A program made the position numbers and the translations under genes. The notes beneath the pieces were generated by a model. It had not been told where the DNA came from, ran no database searches, and saw nothing but the letters and a program-made list of their open reading frames with translations. A stretch of 64,000 nucleotides of DNA. Source: Aureispira sp050633105 (lineage in GTDB: Bacteria; Bacteroidota; Bacteroidia; Chitinophagales; Saprospiraceae). Positions within the stretch are counted from its first letter, which is position 1. Every line of letters starts with the position of its first letter. The stretch is taken from the NCBI GenBank assembly GCA_050633105.1, contig JBOEFW010000042.1:10199-74198 (forward strand), in the 5' to 3' direction. Shown one piece after another: positions 35,270 to 42,994 of this stretch.

Positions 35270-35965
35270 TTATTTATATTTAAATATGGTTGTGATAATT
35301 TTATATCCTGCTAAAATGGTACCTTTAATGGTACCTGATATTTTTGACTGTCCAACTCTAACACGATAAGAAACAGGGATTTCCTCCACGCTCATACCTT
35401 GCTTGGCAGCTTTAACTTGCATTTCTACGGTCCATCCGTATGTTTGATCTTGCATATCCAAGGCCATTAGGTCGTCATATTTGATCGCTCTAAATGGGCC
35501 TAAATCAGTGAATGTCACTCCATAAAACCATTTGATTAATCGTGTTGCTAACCAGTTGCCAAAGATTTGTTGAGGAGTCATTGATCCGCGCTCTTTTGCG
35601 CCGAGTGCTCTTGAGCCAATCACCATTGTTACATCCCTTTCCAAAATTGGTGCCACTAATTGAGGCAGTTCTTCTGGATGGTCGGAATAATCCGCATCTA
35701 TAAACACAACAATATCGGGTGGCTGTGGTAATGTTTTTAGGTAAGTCATCCCTTTCAAACAAGCAAAACCATACCCTTGCTGGTGTTCATCTAAGACGAT
35801 AGCCCCTGCTTCTTTTGCAACAACAGCTGTTTGGTCATTAGAATTATTATTTACCACCACCACTGTATTTACAAACGTTTTTGGTATAGCTGCAACAACT
35901 TTCCCTACAGCATTTTCCTCATTATACGCAGGAATAATTACAGCAATATTTACAGATGTAGTCAT
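35270..35965 (-). CDS. family 2 glycosyltransferase, polyprenyl-phosphate type
   Basis: 231 residues from ATG 35965 (an upstream TTG at 35980 is less likely). IAVIIPAYNEENAVGKVV opens the GT-A domain, VVNNNSNDQT is the first acidic loop, VVFIDADYSDHPEE the DxD site, and TDLGPFRAIKYDDL the conserved segment of the DPM/UgtP-like group. No membrane segments are evident. It probably transfers a sugar from a nucleotide donor to a lipid carrier. It is first in the operon with the cellulose-synthase-like gene, whose start is 2 bases after its stop. Confidence 0.9.
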   Translation of the reverse strand: MTTSVNIAVIIPAYNEENAVGKVVAAIPKTFVNTVVVVNNNSNDQTAVVAKEAGAIVLDEHQQGYGFACLKGMTYLKTLPQPPDIVVFIDADYSDHPEELPQLVAPILERDVTMVIGSRALGAKERGSMTPQQIFGNWLATRLIKWFYGVTFTDLGPFRAIKYDDLMALDMQDQTYGWTVEMQVKAAKQGMSVEEIPVSYRVRVGQSKISGTIKGTILAGYKIITTIFKYK

Positions 35966-36352
35966 TTGACAATTGATCAATTTGGTATTGAAGTGTTTTT
36001 AATAAAAACAACTTCATTTTTGGTAGGAATATCCCATTTAGGACATTCGTTAAATGTGGCGCAAAAGTACTATAAAAAAGTAGCTTAAACCAAAAAAAAA
36101 CCTTTTTTCTCTACCAGCTCCTACTTAGGCGTTCTTGATTTTCTATCAAAAAGCTTTTTGCTTTCGTAGCTTTGCTCAAACTATTTTATATCTTTAGTAT
36201 GGCCTTTGCAAGTAGTGGCGTTTATCGGGTACGTCTATAACATTCCCCACAAACAGTCTTTCTAAAATCTTGCAAGAATGCTTTAAATCAATCTTTTCTA
36301 TTCTTCTTCATTCATTTCTCAACGGTTAAGTTGAGTGTTAGAACCTCCCACT
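35966..36352. other. 387-bp divergent intergenic region
   Basis: AT-rich spacer between the leftward GT2 operon and the rightward membrane-protein gene. The GT2 promoter candidate is at 36062-36094. The right half holds no recognisable promoter, ORF or RNA gene. Confidence 0.45.
36062..36094 (-). promoter_or_regulatory. candidate promoter of the GT2 operon
   Basis: On the minus strand TTTG (36094-36091) and TACTTTTG (36069-36062) match the -33/-7 consensus with a 21-base spacer, slightly long. The leader would be about 90 nt. Confidence 0.5.
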
Positions 36353-36766
36353 ATGAACGCATTATTGCCGTTATTAGCTATTATTACAGGGCTCTTGGCT
36401 GCCTCTTCTATTGTCATTAAAAAATTACCTGACGCTTCTAAATTAATTGAAAAAATTCGTCCTTACGAAGCATTTATTGGAGCCGCAGCGCTCTTAATGT
36501 CTGTTTTTTCTATTTTTAAAATCACGGTATATTTCAAAATAGGTTTCCTTTTAGGGGTTGTTTCTAGTGCTTGTATTGGAGCTTGTGTTGTTATGGGCTT
36601 TCTTTTAGGTTTCCCTATGATTCAAGAATTAGTATTGGATGAAATGAATGAAGATGCTCGTAAGAAAGGAGAAGAAATTTATGAACGACTAACTCCTTAC
36701 AAAGTAATTTCTGGCTTAGTAGGTATCGTAACAGGTATTTATTTGTTCTTGGGTGTTTTGTTCTAA
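36353..36766 (+). CDS. small membrane protein, unknown function
   Basis: 137 residues from ATG 36353; a GTG six codons earlier is possible. Four hydrophobic segments: about 3-20, 40-58, 63-85 and 115-135. The second half has the acidic helix LVLDEMNEDARKKGEEIYERLTP cut short by two prolines, and LTPYKVISG repeats the earlier IRPYEAFIG, so the protein looks like an internal duplication of a two-helix unit. I do not recognise the family. Confidence 0.7.
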   Translation: MNALLPLLAIITGLLAASSIVIKKLPDASKLIEKIRPYEAFIGAAALLMSVFSIFKITVYFKIGFLLGVVSSACIGACVVMGFLLGFPMIQELVLDEMNEDARKKGEEIYERLTPYKVISGLVGIVTGIYLFLGVLF

Positions 36767-36848
36767 AAGCCCCCTTATTGATATGCCTCGTTGTTCTCTT
36801 ATTTAAACTACTTCTTAATTACAGCCTTTCCTTTAATTCTTTTGATCA

Positions 36849-37505
36849 ATGCCAAAAACTGTTGATGCCCAAGTCTTATTACAAGACTTGGAACGATTAA
36901 ACAAACGTTTGTCAGAAATTGCTTTGCGCGATTTCACACCTCTTACTGTACCACAGCTCAATTGGCAAGAAGCCGCTCATAAGTGGAGTATTTTAGAATG
37001 TATTGCTCATCTCAATTATGTAGCAGATTTCTATTTTCCACCTACTCTTAAGGCTTTAGAATATGCCAAAAAGAAAGGTTCTCGTCCTCAAAAGACATTT
37101 ACGAGAGGATGGTTAGGGCATATTTATGTTAGTAAAATGCGTTTGAATCAAAACAACCAATTTAAAAAAAGCATAGAGGCACCACAGAAATATGTCCCTG
37201 TTCTAGACAACAATGAACAATTAGACAAAAAAGAGGTTTTTGATAAATTCGTGGTTAATCAAAAAACACTCACGCGCATCTTAATGGAAGCAAAAACCAT
37301 TAACATTGAAAAAACAAGAGTCTATGCAGCAGTGTTTAATTTGGTCAGTATACGGTTGGGCGATATGCTCAAGATTTTAGTTTATCATGACGAACGTCAT
37401 ATTGTGCAAGCACAACGTGTTCTATACCACGATCATTTTTTAGGAAATGTGCCTTTGGATACCCTCTTGTCTGCACAAAGTCAAAGCTTATCTCCCGATA
37501 GTTAA
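36849..37505 (+). CDS. DinB/YfiT-like metal-dependent four-helix protein
   Basis: 218 residues of the DinB_2 type. The predicted metal ligands are the histidine in ILECIAHLNYVADFY (about residue 57) and two in VYHDERHIVQAQRVL (about 180-184), the usual three-His arrangement. LNWQEAAHKWSILECIAHL is the typical first-helix motif. Members act as thiol-dependent S-transferases (bacillithiol S-transferase BstA is one), which would fit with YtxJ in the window, but this is inference. It follows a membrane protein by 82 bp on the same strand. Confidence 0.85.
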   Translation: MPKTVDAQVLLQDLERLNKRLSEIALRDFTPLTVPQLNWQEAAHKWSILECIAHLNYVADFYFPPTLKALEYAKKKGSRPQKTFTRGWLGHIYVSKMRLNQNNQFKKSIEAPQKYVPVLDNNEQLDKKEVFDKFVVNQKTLTRILMEAKTINIEKTRVYAAVFNLVSIRLGDMLKILVYHDERHIVQAQRVLYHDHFLGNVPLDTLLSAQSQSLSPDS

Positions 37506-37686
37506 GTCAAGCTATTGTTGTGTTTTTTTATGGGCTCACCTGAGCCGCTATTAAATATATTGATTACATTTGCTAGAATTGCAACACAATTAGAATAAGT
37601 AAAGGCATAGCCCATTAGGGCCTTCCCTGCTTTATTAAATAGTCATACCACTCAAAAGATTAACGCTCAACGAGCCATGAATTTAA

Positions 37687-37736
37687 AAAATCCCCTACTA
37701 AAAGAGGATTTATTTTTTATTCTGGAATTACTTTTG
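37687..37736 (+). promoter_or_regulatory. weak hairpin followed by -7 element upstream of bioB
   Basis: AAATCC (37688-37693) can pair with GGATTT (37706-37711) before a T-rich run, a weak terminator for upstream transcription. TACTTTTG at 37729-37736 matches the -7 consensus 58 bp before bioB. The rest of the 289-bp spacer (37506-37794) shows nothing. Confidence 0.4.
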
Positions 37737-37794
37737 ATCGCCTATTTAAGGGTAGTAAAACGCCGTCAAACCGTCACATAAACTACGCATTATT

Positions 37795-38784
37795 ATGAGC
37801 TTACGCAACGATTGGACTAAAGAAGAAATTGAAGCGATTTATAACAAACCCATTCTAGAACTCATTTACGAGGCGGCCACTGTACACCGCCAACACAATG
37901 ATCCCAGTGAAGTACAAGTATCAACACTGTTGTCTATTAAAACAGGGGGGTGTCCAGAAAACTGTTCTTACTGTCCTCAATCTATTCATCACAATACAGA
38001 TTTAGAGCCAGAGCGCTTATTGTCTTTGGATGAAGTGATGACCAAAGCCAGTATTGCTGCTCAAAATGGGTCTACTCGCTTTTGTATGGGCGCTGCTTGG
38101 CGCAATGTCAAAAACAACAAGCAGTTTGATCGTGTTTTGGATATGGTCAAAGGAGTAAATACGTTGGGTATGGAAGTGTGCTGTACACTAGGCATGTTAA
38201 CAAAAGAGCAAGCAGAGCGCTTGAAAGAGGCTGGTTTACACGCGTACAACCACAATCTTGATACCTCAGAAGGACATTATGCAGAAATCATTACAACCCG
38301 CACCTACAAAGATCGTCTAGATACTTTAGAGCATGTTCGTGAAACAGGACTTAATGTTTGTAGTGGAGGAATTATTGGTTTAGGAGAAACGGCTAGTGAT
38401 CGTATGACAATGCTCTATACTTTGGCTAATTTGCCCAAACACCCTGAATCTGTTCCTGTCAATGCTTTGGTTGCAGTAAAAGGAACGCCTTTAGAAAACC
38501 AAGAACGTGTTTCTGTTTGGGAAATGGTTCGTATGATCGCAACGGCGCGTATTATTATGCCTTTGTCGCAAGTGCGTCTTTCTGCTGGTCGTCAAGAGAT
38601 GCCTATTTCTGAACAAGCCTTGTGCTTTATGGCTGGCGCCAGTTCTATCTTTGCAGGAGAAAAATTATTAACCACTCCTAATCCAGATGTCAACCAAGAT
38701 AAAATGATGTTTGATTTGTTAGGTTTAAAGCCAATGGCGGCCTTCAAAGGACAAGAAAAAGAATTGGAAGCGACAGAATTTTAA
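37795..38784 (+). CDS. bioB: biotin synthase
   Basis: 329-residue radical-SAM enzyme that inserts sulphur into dethiobiotin. The 4Fe-4S cluster motif is GGCPENCSYCPQS (CxxxCxxC). The [2Fe-2S] ligands are supplied by CMGAAWRN, EVCCTLGML and the Arg-containing VRLSAGR. YNHNLDTSEGHY and GGIIGLGET are standard BioB blocks. The length is normal. It is alone: no other bio genes are near, and a strong terminator follows. No BirA-type operator was recognised upstream. Confidence 0.97.
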   Translation: MSLRNDWTKEEIEAIYNKPILELIYEAATVHRQHNDPSEVQVSTLLSIKTGGCPENCSYCPQSIHHNTDLEPERLLSLDEVMTKASIAAQNGSTRFCMGAAWRNVKNNKQFDRVLDMVKGVNTLGMEVCCTLGMLTKEQAERLKEAGLHAYNHNLDTSEGHYAEIITTRTYKDRLDTLEHVRETGLNVCSGGIIGLGETASDRMTMLYTLANLPKHPESVPVNALVAVKGTPLENQERVSVWEMVRMIATARIIMPLSQVRLSAGRQEMPISEQALCFMAGASSIFAGEKLLTTPNPDVNQDKMMFDLLGLKPMAAFKGQEKELEATEF

Positions 38785-38822
38785 AAATCACTCGTTCTTT
38801 AAAAAAAAAGAGTACTTTTCAA

Positions 38823-38862
38823 AGAAGCTTTTGTTGATTCGTCAACAAAAGCTTCTTGTATT
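38823..38862 (+). terminator. strong terminator after bioB
   Basis: 15-bp perfect stem (38823-38837 with 38842-38856) closed by a TTCG tetraloop, followed by a short T-rich stretch, 38 bp after the bioB stop. Confidence 0.8.
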
Positions 38863-38971
38863 TTAAGAACAATTCCCTTTCCTCAAAACCACTTATACAT
38901 TCCATTGCTACAGTTATCCATTGGATCCCGCCCCTTCCGACTTTTGCAAAAAATCAAAGAAAACTATAACT

Positions 38972-38979
38972 TACCTTTG
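38972..38979 (+). promoter_or_regulatory. candidate -7 element deciding the next start
   Basis: TACCTTTG matches TAnnTTTG exactly and lies 31 bp before ATG 39011. It lies downstream of the alternative TTG start at 38921, so it argues for the ATG. Confidence 0.5.
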
Positions 38980-39010
38980 TTCTCTAGTCAATTCAAAGAA
39001 ACAAAAAACT

Positions 39011-39682
39011 ATGCTACAAGGAGAAAGTTATTACCATTTTGAATACGAGGTCCATTCTCATTATGAGGATTCTGTGTCTGTTGTTCTATTACACCAACAG
39101 CAATTTCAGAGCATTCTGAAAGCAGTACTCTCAGATGAACATCGCTTATTTGAATGTATTGCGGGCGCTGCAAGCATCACACTTGCAAGAATGGAAAAGG
39201 ATGATTTAAGTTCTCATCAACCGATTGTGGAATCAATCTCAGCCCTACCCTTTATCACCATTCACCTATCCAATATCCAGTTCCAATACTGGTATGAAGA
39301 CAAAGAGGGTGAAGAATGGGAATGTGATTTTCCACAAGAACTGTGTATTACCTTTAACGAACATCAAGAGGCCTTGTTTTGGACAACAAAAAAAACGCCT
39401 CTTATTCTAAAAGGTTTTGAAGAACAGTCTATAGCTGGTTTAAATCCAACGACTGATATTCTTCTACAGTCTATTTTTGAGGATCTTTTTTCACAAGAAG
39501 ATAAATTTAATTGGACAATCAATATTTCGATTAAGCCTGAACTCCATCCAGTATTCTCTGCTTTAGAAGGCAAACCTTTGCAAAGCCAAGAAGAATCTTC
39601 TTATGGCTTTCTACATATAATTTATGAAAATGGGGAAGCGACAGACATAGACTTCCATACCTTTATTGGGGGCTTTTCTTAA
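39011..39682 (+). CDS. hypothetical cytoplasmic protein
   Basis: 223 residues from ATG 39011, chosen because a good -7 element lies between it and an upstream TTG. Acidic, with no signal peptide or membrane segment. Alternating strands (FEYEVHSHYEDSVSVVLL; ITIHLSNIQFQYWY) suggest an immunity-protein-like or SMI1-like alpha/beta fold, but no known motif is certain. It converges with the paralogous membrane-protein array (5 bp between stops). Confidence 0.7.
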   Translation: MLQGESYYHFEYEVHSHYEDSVSVVLLHQQQFQSILKAVLSDEHRLFECIAGAASITLARMEKDDLSSHQPIVESISALPFITIHLSNIQFQYWYEDKEGEEWECDFPQELCITFNEHQEALFWTTKKTPLILKGFEEQSIAGLNPTTDILLQSIFEDLFSQEDKFNWTINISIKPELHPVFSALEGKPLQSQEESSYGFLHIIYENGEATDIDFHTFIGGFS

Positions 39683-39687
39683 TAACT

Positions 39688-40080
39688 TTAATTTGCTCCT
39701 ACAAACAATAAAAGAAGGAATGCTCCTCCTAGAACACTCAATGCCACTCCTATTAATAAGATTAGACACAAATGCTTCCAGAAGTTCTTCTGGTATTGTA
39801 ACGCCTCTTGCCAATGTATGCTTTGATGGCTTCCCATAAAACCTTTTGTTGATTCGATATTTTTGTAGAGTTGATAAACAATATACCCTGTCCAGCCAAA
39901 ACTGCCGCCTCCGATAAGCATTCCAAAAAGCAACTCCCCAACATCTGATCCACCATAGGAATAAAAGATGGGAGCAATGGCTCCCAAACAACTAAGTAGC
40001 CATATTAGTCCAAAAAACACCAATACAACACGCTGCCACAAAATAGTTTGTTTCAACCAATAATTTGTTTGATCCTTCAT
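39688..40080 (-). CDS. array membrane protein A5 (family A)
   Basis: 130 residues, last gene of the eight-gene array. Four hydrophobic segments (about 16-34, 44-66, 100-125 with a split). It shows both family A marks: WQR at the head of helix 1 (LKQTILWQRVVLVFFGLIW) and YQKNFW before the last helices. Between them is a loop with the pattern LYKNIESTKGF. It is most similar to A4 (IERTKAYW; EALQYQRHFWKF). I know no family for it. The spacing to the upstream B3 stop is 11 bp. Confidence 0.8.
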   Translation of the reverse strand: MKDQTNYWLKQTILWQRVVLVFFGLIWLLSCLGAIAPIFYSYGGSDVGELLFGMLIGGGSFGWTGYIVYQLYKNIESTKGFMGSHQSIHWQEALQYQKNFWKHLCLILLIGVALSVLGGAFLLLLFVGAN

Positions 40081-40091
40081 AATTTCTTTGC

Positions 40092-40487
40092 CTAAATTCC
40101 CATTAAAATTGCCCCAACAATATTTCCAATTACACTAAACGCTAGCCAACGCCACAATTCATAATTGAGATAAATCCAATGTTCTTGGTCATAAGCTGTA
40201 TCATAAAGAGAAAAACGACGAGTCCATTGTATAAATTTCAGTTGCCAGCGGGCGGCATTACACCACAACGCACCAATCCCTATGACGATAAGCCCATATA
40301 TAATTGTCTCTAATTTGGAATCATCCACTAAAAAAGCGATCCCACTAATAATGTAAACAACACCTATTATAAAACTCAAAACCGACACAGGACGAAGCCA
40401 TTTGCTCAAACTCCCTGCCACTGTCGCTAACTCCCCCGTAGAAGCCTCTTCAAGATTAAAATCGTCTAATAGATTGTCTTCTTTCAT
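40092..40487 (-). CDS. array membrane protein B3 (family B)
   Basis: 131 residues from ATG 40487; the longer frame would overlap A4. It opens with the family B acidic head MKEDNLLDDFNLEE, then a loop, two hydrophobic hairpins (about 40-65 and 68-85) and a final helix. The family B end motif is present in weaker form: YDQEHWIYLNYELWRWLAF. The start lies 5 bp after the A4 stop, so translation is probably coupled. The function is unknown. Confidence 0.8.
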   Translation of the reverse strand: MKEDNLLDDFNLEEASTGELATVAGSLSKWLRPVSVLSFIIGVVYIISGIAFLVDDSKLETIIYGLIVIGIGALWCNAARWQLKFIQWTRRFSLYDTAYDQEHWIYLNYELWRWLAFSVIGNIVGAILMGI

Positions 40488-40492
40488 GTTTC

Positions 40493-40876
40493 TTAAGTAG
40501 ATTCTAATAATAAACCAAATGCAATTAAGCAGCCTATTCCAAAAACTAGCAAAAGAAATAGGCAAAAGAATTTCCAAAAATGCCGCTGGTATTGCAAGGC
40601 TTCTAACCATATCCATTCAGGTTCTGTTCTCCAATAGGCCTTTGTGCGTTCTATGCTATGGTGTAACTGCTGAATAATATAGGCTAAACTTCCTGCTACA
40701 ATCGTCACAAACAATAAATAAGGAATCATAACCGCAGCACCTTCATTATCCAACTTAAAAAGCCCTGCCATTGCTATAAAAAGGCCAAATATCCAAGTAG
40801 AAGCTAAAGTAAGTAATATTAACTGTTGCCAAAAAATAGTTTTTTGCAGCCAGATCGCTGCTTTTTCTGTCTTCAT
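40493..40876 (-). CDS. array membrane protein A4 (family A)
   Basis: 127 residues from ATG 40876 (a TTG four codons earlier is possible). Family A: WQQ in LQKTIFWQQLILLTL, a loop with HSIERTKAYW, and YQRHFWKFFCLFLLL before the final helix. Four predicted membrane segments. It lies directly after A3 (15 bp), so two A genes are adjacent here. Closest to A5 among the paralogues, which suggests a recent duplication of an A unit. Confidence 0.8.
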   Translation of the reverse strand: MKTEKAAIWLQKTIFWQQLILLTLASTWIFGLFIAMAGLFKLDNEGAAVMIPYLLFVTIVAGSLAYIIQQLHHSIERTKAYWRTEPEWIWLEALQYQRHFWKFFCLFLLLVFGIGCLIAFGLLLEST

Positions 40877-40891
40877 CTTTTTCAACAATCA

Positions 40892-41284
40892 TTAGAACCT
40901 CTTAAAAAGAATCATCGTCAGAAAAACACCTGTAACAAAAACAACAAATCCCCCTGAAATAATGCTAATGTTTCGCCAAAACAAGCGTTGTTGTTGATAA
41001 GATTTTAACAAATCCTCTTCTTTAGAGGAACGTAAATACGCTCTAGTTGCTAAGATATTCCGCAATAAGTTCACCCAGATGTATCCTGTCCAAGCCAAGC
41101 CTACGACTACAAAACTTGAAAACACATAATAAAAATTACTTCTGTAACTAGCAGTAACAATCTCCCCCAGCCCCAATAAAGCCACACCAATATAAAAAAG
41201 CCCCATTGCCAACAACAAGAGCGACTGCCAATTGGCCGTTTTTAAAAGCGTACCTCTAAACGTTTCTTTGTTTAAATTTTCCAT
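40892..41284 (-). CDS. array membrane protein A3 (family A)
   Basis: 130 residues. Family A marks: WQS in LLKTANWQSLLLLAMG, a loop ILATRAYLRSS, and YQQQRLFWRNISII. Hydrophobic segments lie at about 20-38, 48-70 and 102-125. It starts 30 bp after the B2 stop. It is more divergent than the A4/A5 pair. No function is recognised. Confidence 0.8.
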   Translation of the reverse strand: MENLNKETFRGTLLKTANWQSLLLLAMGLFYIGVALLGLGEIVTASYRSNFYYVFSSFVVVGLAWTGYIWVNLLRNILATRAYLRSSKEEDLLKSYQQQRLFWRNISIISGGFVVFVTGVFLTMILFKRF

Positions 41285-41314
41285 ATTAGAACAGGCTTTT
41301 ATGATTGAAATTGT

Positions 41315-41713
41315 TTAAAAATAGAACCAAGTAAAAAATACAGTTCTAAAAATAATAATTAGAAATACAAAGCCTAACAGAGACCACGTTTTATAAGTAT
41401 ACTCTAAAAACATCGCTTCGTTTTGTTCAAAATTTTGTTTGTGTGCTCCTTCTTGTTCCTTTTTTTGTTGCCAAAGGGCATTCATAAGAAAAATTAAGCA
41501 CCCATCAATCAACAAACTAAAAACAGTTCCTATAATGAAAAAGTAGCTCCCTAAAAAAAATTGACCCAACATAAAGAGTATATCTAACAATACATACCCG
41601 CCAATAGCTAGTACTAATTTTTGAAGTATAGGAGGGTATTTTTGTAACTCTTGCAGATAAACGTACCCTTCCTCCTCTATACTAATTCCATCATCTAATA
41701 ATTCTTCTCTCAT
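41315..41713 (-). CDS. array membrane protein B2 (family B)
   Basis: 132 residues. It opens MREELLDDGISIEEEG, nearly identical to B1 for nine residues including the DNA around the start, and ends with the family B block FEQNEAMFLEYTYKTWSLLGF before a last aromatic-rich helix. Three or four hydrophobic segments. Its ATG overlaps the A2 stop by 4 bp (ATGA), direct evidence of coupled translation of an A-B pair. Confidence 0.82.
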   Translation of the reverse strand: MREELLDDGISIEEEGYVYLQELQKYPPILQKLVLAIGGYVLLDILFMLGQFFLGSYFFIIGTVFSLLIDGCLIFLMNALWQQKKEQEGAHKQNFEQNEAMFLEYTYKTWSLLGFVFLIIIFRTVFFTWFYF

Positions 41714-42102
41714 AGATTAAATACTCCTAATAAGACTTGATTAAAAAAAATCTGTACAGTAAACAAAACAATAAATAGTGTTAGATAAACCAACGTTTTT
41801 TGTGAGGCTTTAATCCAAACTCTAAAATTGGCTCCACTCCGTTGAGCTTCATATTCTTTTCCTATATTAATGGCCCTTTTAAGGTGTATAATAAAAACTA
41901 GGCAGGCTCCCCAAGCAACTAACCCTAACAACCAAGTTAAAAAGTACTTCATTTCAAAAGAAGAAGTGTTGCTAGCAAAATTTCCATATTGCCCCAGCGT
42001 CCGAATAGTTGATATAACCAAAACGGCTATTGAAACCAGCCAAATTAACCGTTGCCAAAACAATATCTTATTATAAATAAGGGGCAATTTTAATTCACTC
42101 AT
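41710..42102 (-). CDS. array membrane protein A2 (family A)
   Basis: 130 residues from ATG 42102; the longer frame would run back into B1. Family A: WQR in YNKILFWQRLIWLVSIA, a loop IIHLKRAINIGKEYEA, and a last helix without the aromatic YQxxFW (here SQKTLVYLTL), so this copy has drifted at that site. It ends in the 4-bp overlap with B2. Confidence 0.8.
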   Translation of the reverse strand: MSELKLPLIYNKILFWQRLIWLVSIAVLVISTIRTLGQYGNFASNTSSFEMKYFLTWLLGLVAWGACLVFIIHLKRAINIGKEYEAQRSGANFRVWIKASQKTLVYLTLFIVLFTVQIFFNQVLLGVFNL

Positions 42103-42128
42103 GTTAATTATATTATTTTTCTTTGCGA

Positions 42129-42521
42129 TTAACCAAATATCCAAGTAAGTAAACTCAACATTCCTAAGACACCAAACAAACGCCAAACTTGTATCATAGA
42201 GGTCACCCAAGTTGCTTCATTTTTTTCAAAACTATTCTTTTCCAGAGCATTTAATGTCTTTTGTTGCTGTCCTAGTTTATATCCAATCAACAGGTATAAG
42301 ACATCTGCCATCAACCATGAAAAAGTAGAAAAGTAATCATTGCTAACCCCTTCTTGACCAATGAACTCATAAGCAAATGTTTCAACTACTCCCAATCCAC
42401 CTTTAATTAATAATACGATTGATAATAGCTTAAGAGCAGGTAAGTACTTTCTCAATCCTTCTATATAATACGGATTAGACGCATCAATAGACAACTCATC
42501 ATCTAGTAATTCTTCTCTCAT
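42129..42521 (-). CDS. array membrane protein B1 (family B)
   Basis: 130 residues. Acidic head MREELLDDELSIDA, two or three hydrophobic segments (about 30-50, 65-82 and 112-130), and the family B block FEKNEATWVTSMIQVWRLFGV. It follows A1 by 40 bp and precedes A2 by 26 bp. The acidic, probably cytoplasmic head is the best conserved part of family B and could be a contact surface. Confidence 0.82.
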   Translation of the reverse strand: MREELLDDELSIDASNPYYIEGLRKYLPALKLLSIVLLIKGGLGVVETFAYEFIGQEGVSNDYFSTFSWLMADVLYLLIGYKLGQQQKTLNALEKNSFEKNEATWVTSMIQVWRLFGVLGMLSLLTWIFG

Positions 42522-42561
42522 AATATTAATCTTTATAGTTGTTCAAAAGGGAAAACTATTC

Positions 42562-42951
42562 TTACAATTGGAGCAAGTTATCAATCATATAATAAATAGA
42601 CAAAAGAGCGGTAATCCCAAAAGAAATGGATAGATACGTCCAAATTCTTTGCTGATACCCTATTAACACGGCAAAATTATGTATTGTCCTATTCTCTGTA
42701 TAATAAGTCAAAGCCTGACTTAAACGCCACATTTGTTGAAGGATGAAGACATAGAGAATAATCTGTCCTCCTCTTGATACCATCTGTACCAAAAAACTAA
42801 ACCAGTAATCTTCGTTAAAAAGATTTGTCAAAAAATGAGCATAAGAATAAATATTGAACAGCCGACGAAACCAAGCAATCCCCCAAAAAAGCATCACCAC
42901 TCGTTGCCAAAAGTAAACGCGCTTAATCTCTGCTAACGAAATCGTACTCAT
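42562..42951 (-). CDS. array membrane protein A1 (family A)
   Basis: 129 residues, first of the eight. Family A: WQR in IKRVYFWQRVVMLFWGIAW, a loop MWRLSQALTYYTE, and YQQRIWTYLSISFG. Hydrophobic segments lie at about 14-30, 48-72 and 100-125. It begins 43 bp after the GldM-like gene stop on the same strand, so the exported GldM-like protein and the array are probably one transcript. Confidence 0.8.
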   Translation of the reverse strand: MSTISLAEIKRVYFWQRVVMLFWGIAWFRRLFNIYSYAHFLTNLFNEDYWFSFLVQMVSRGGQIILYVFILQQMWRLSQALTYYTENRTIHNFAVLIGYQQRIWTYLSISFGITALLSIYYMIDNLLQL

Positions 42952-42994
42952 AAATAATAATTGAAGCCTATCAATAGAAATAAAAAAACAGCAC

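Noticed and set aside
37530..37560. Hairpin GGCTCA/TGAGCC as terminator after the DinB gene
   Set aside because: No T tract follows in the gene's direction and the loop is only two bases, so support is too weak.
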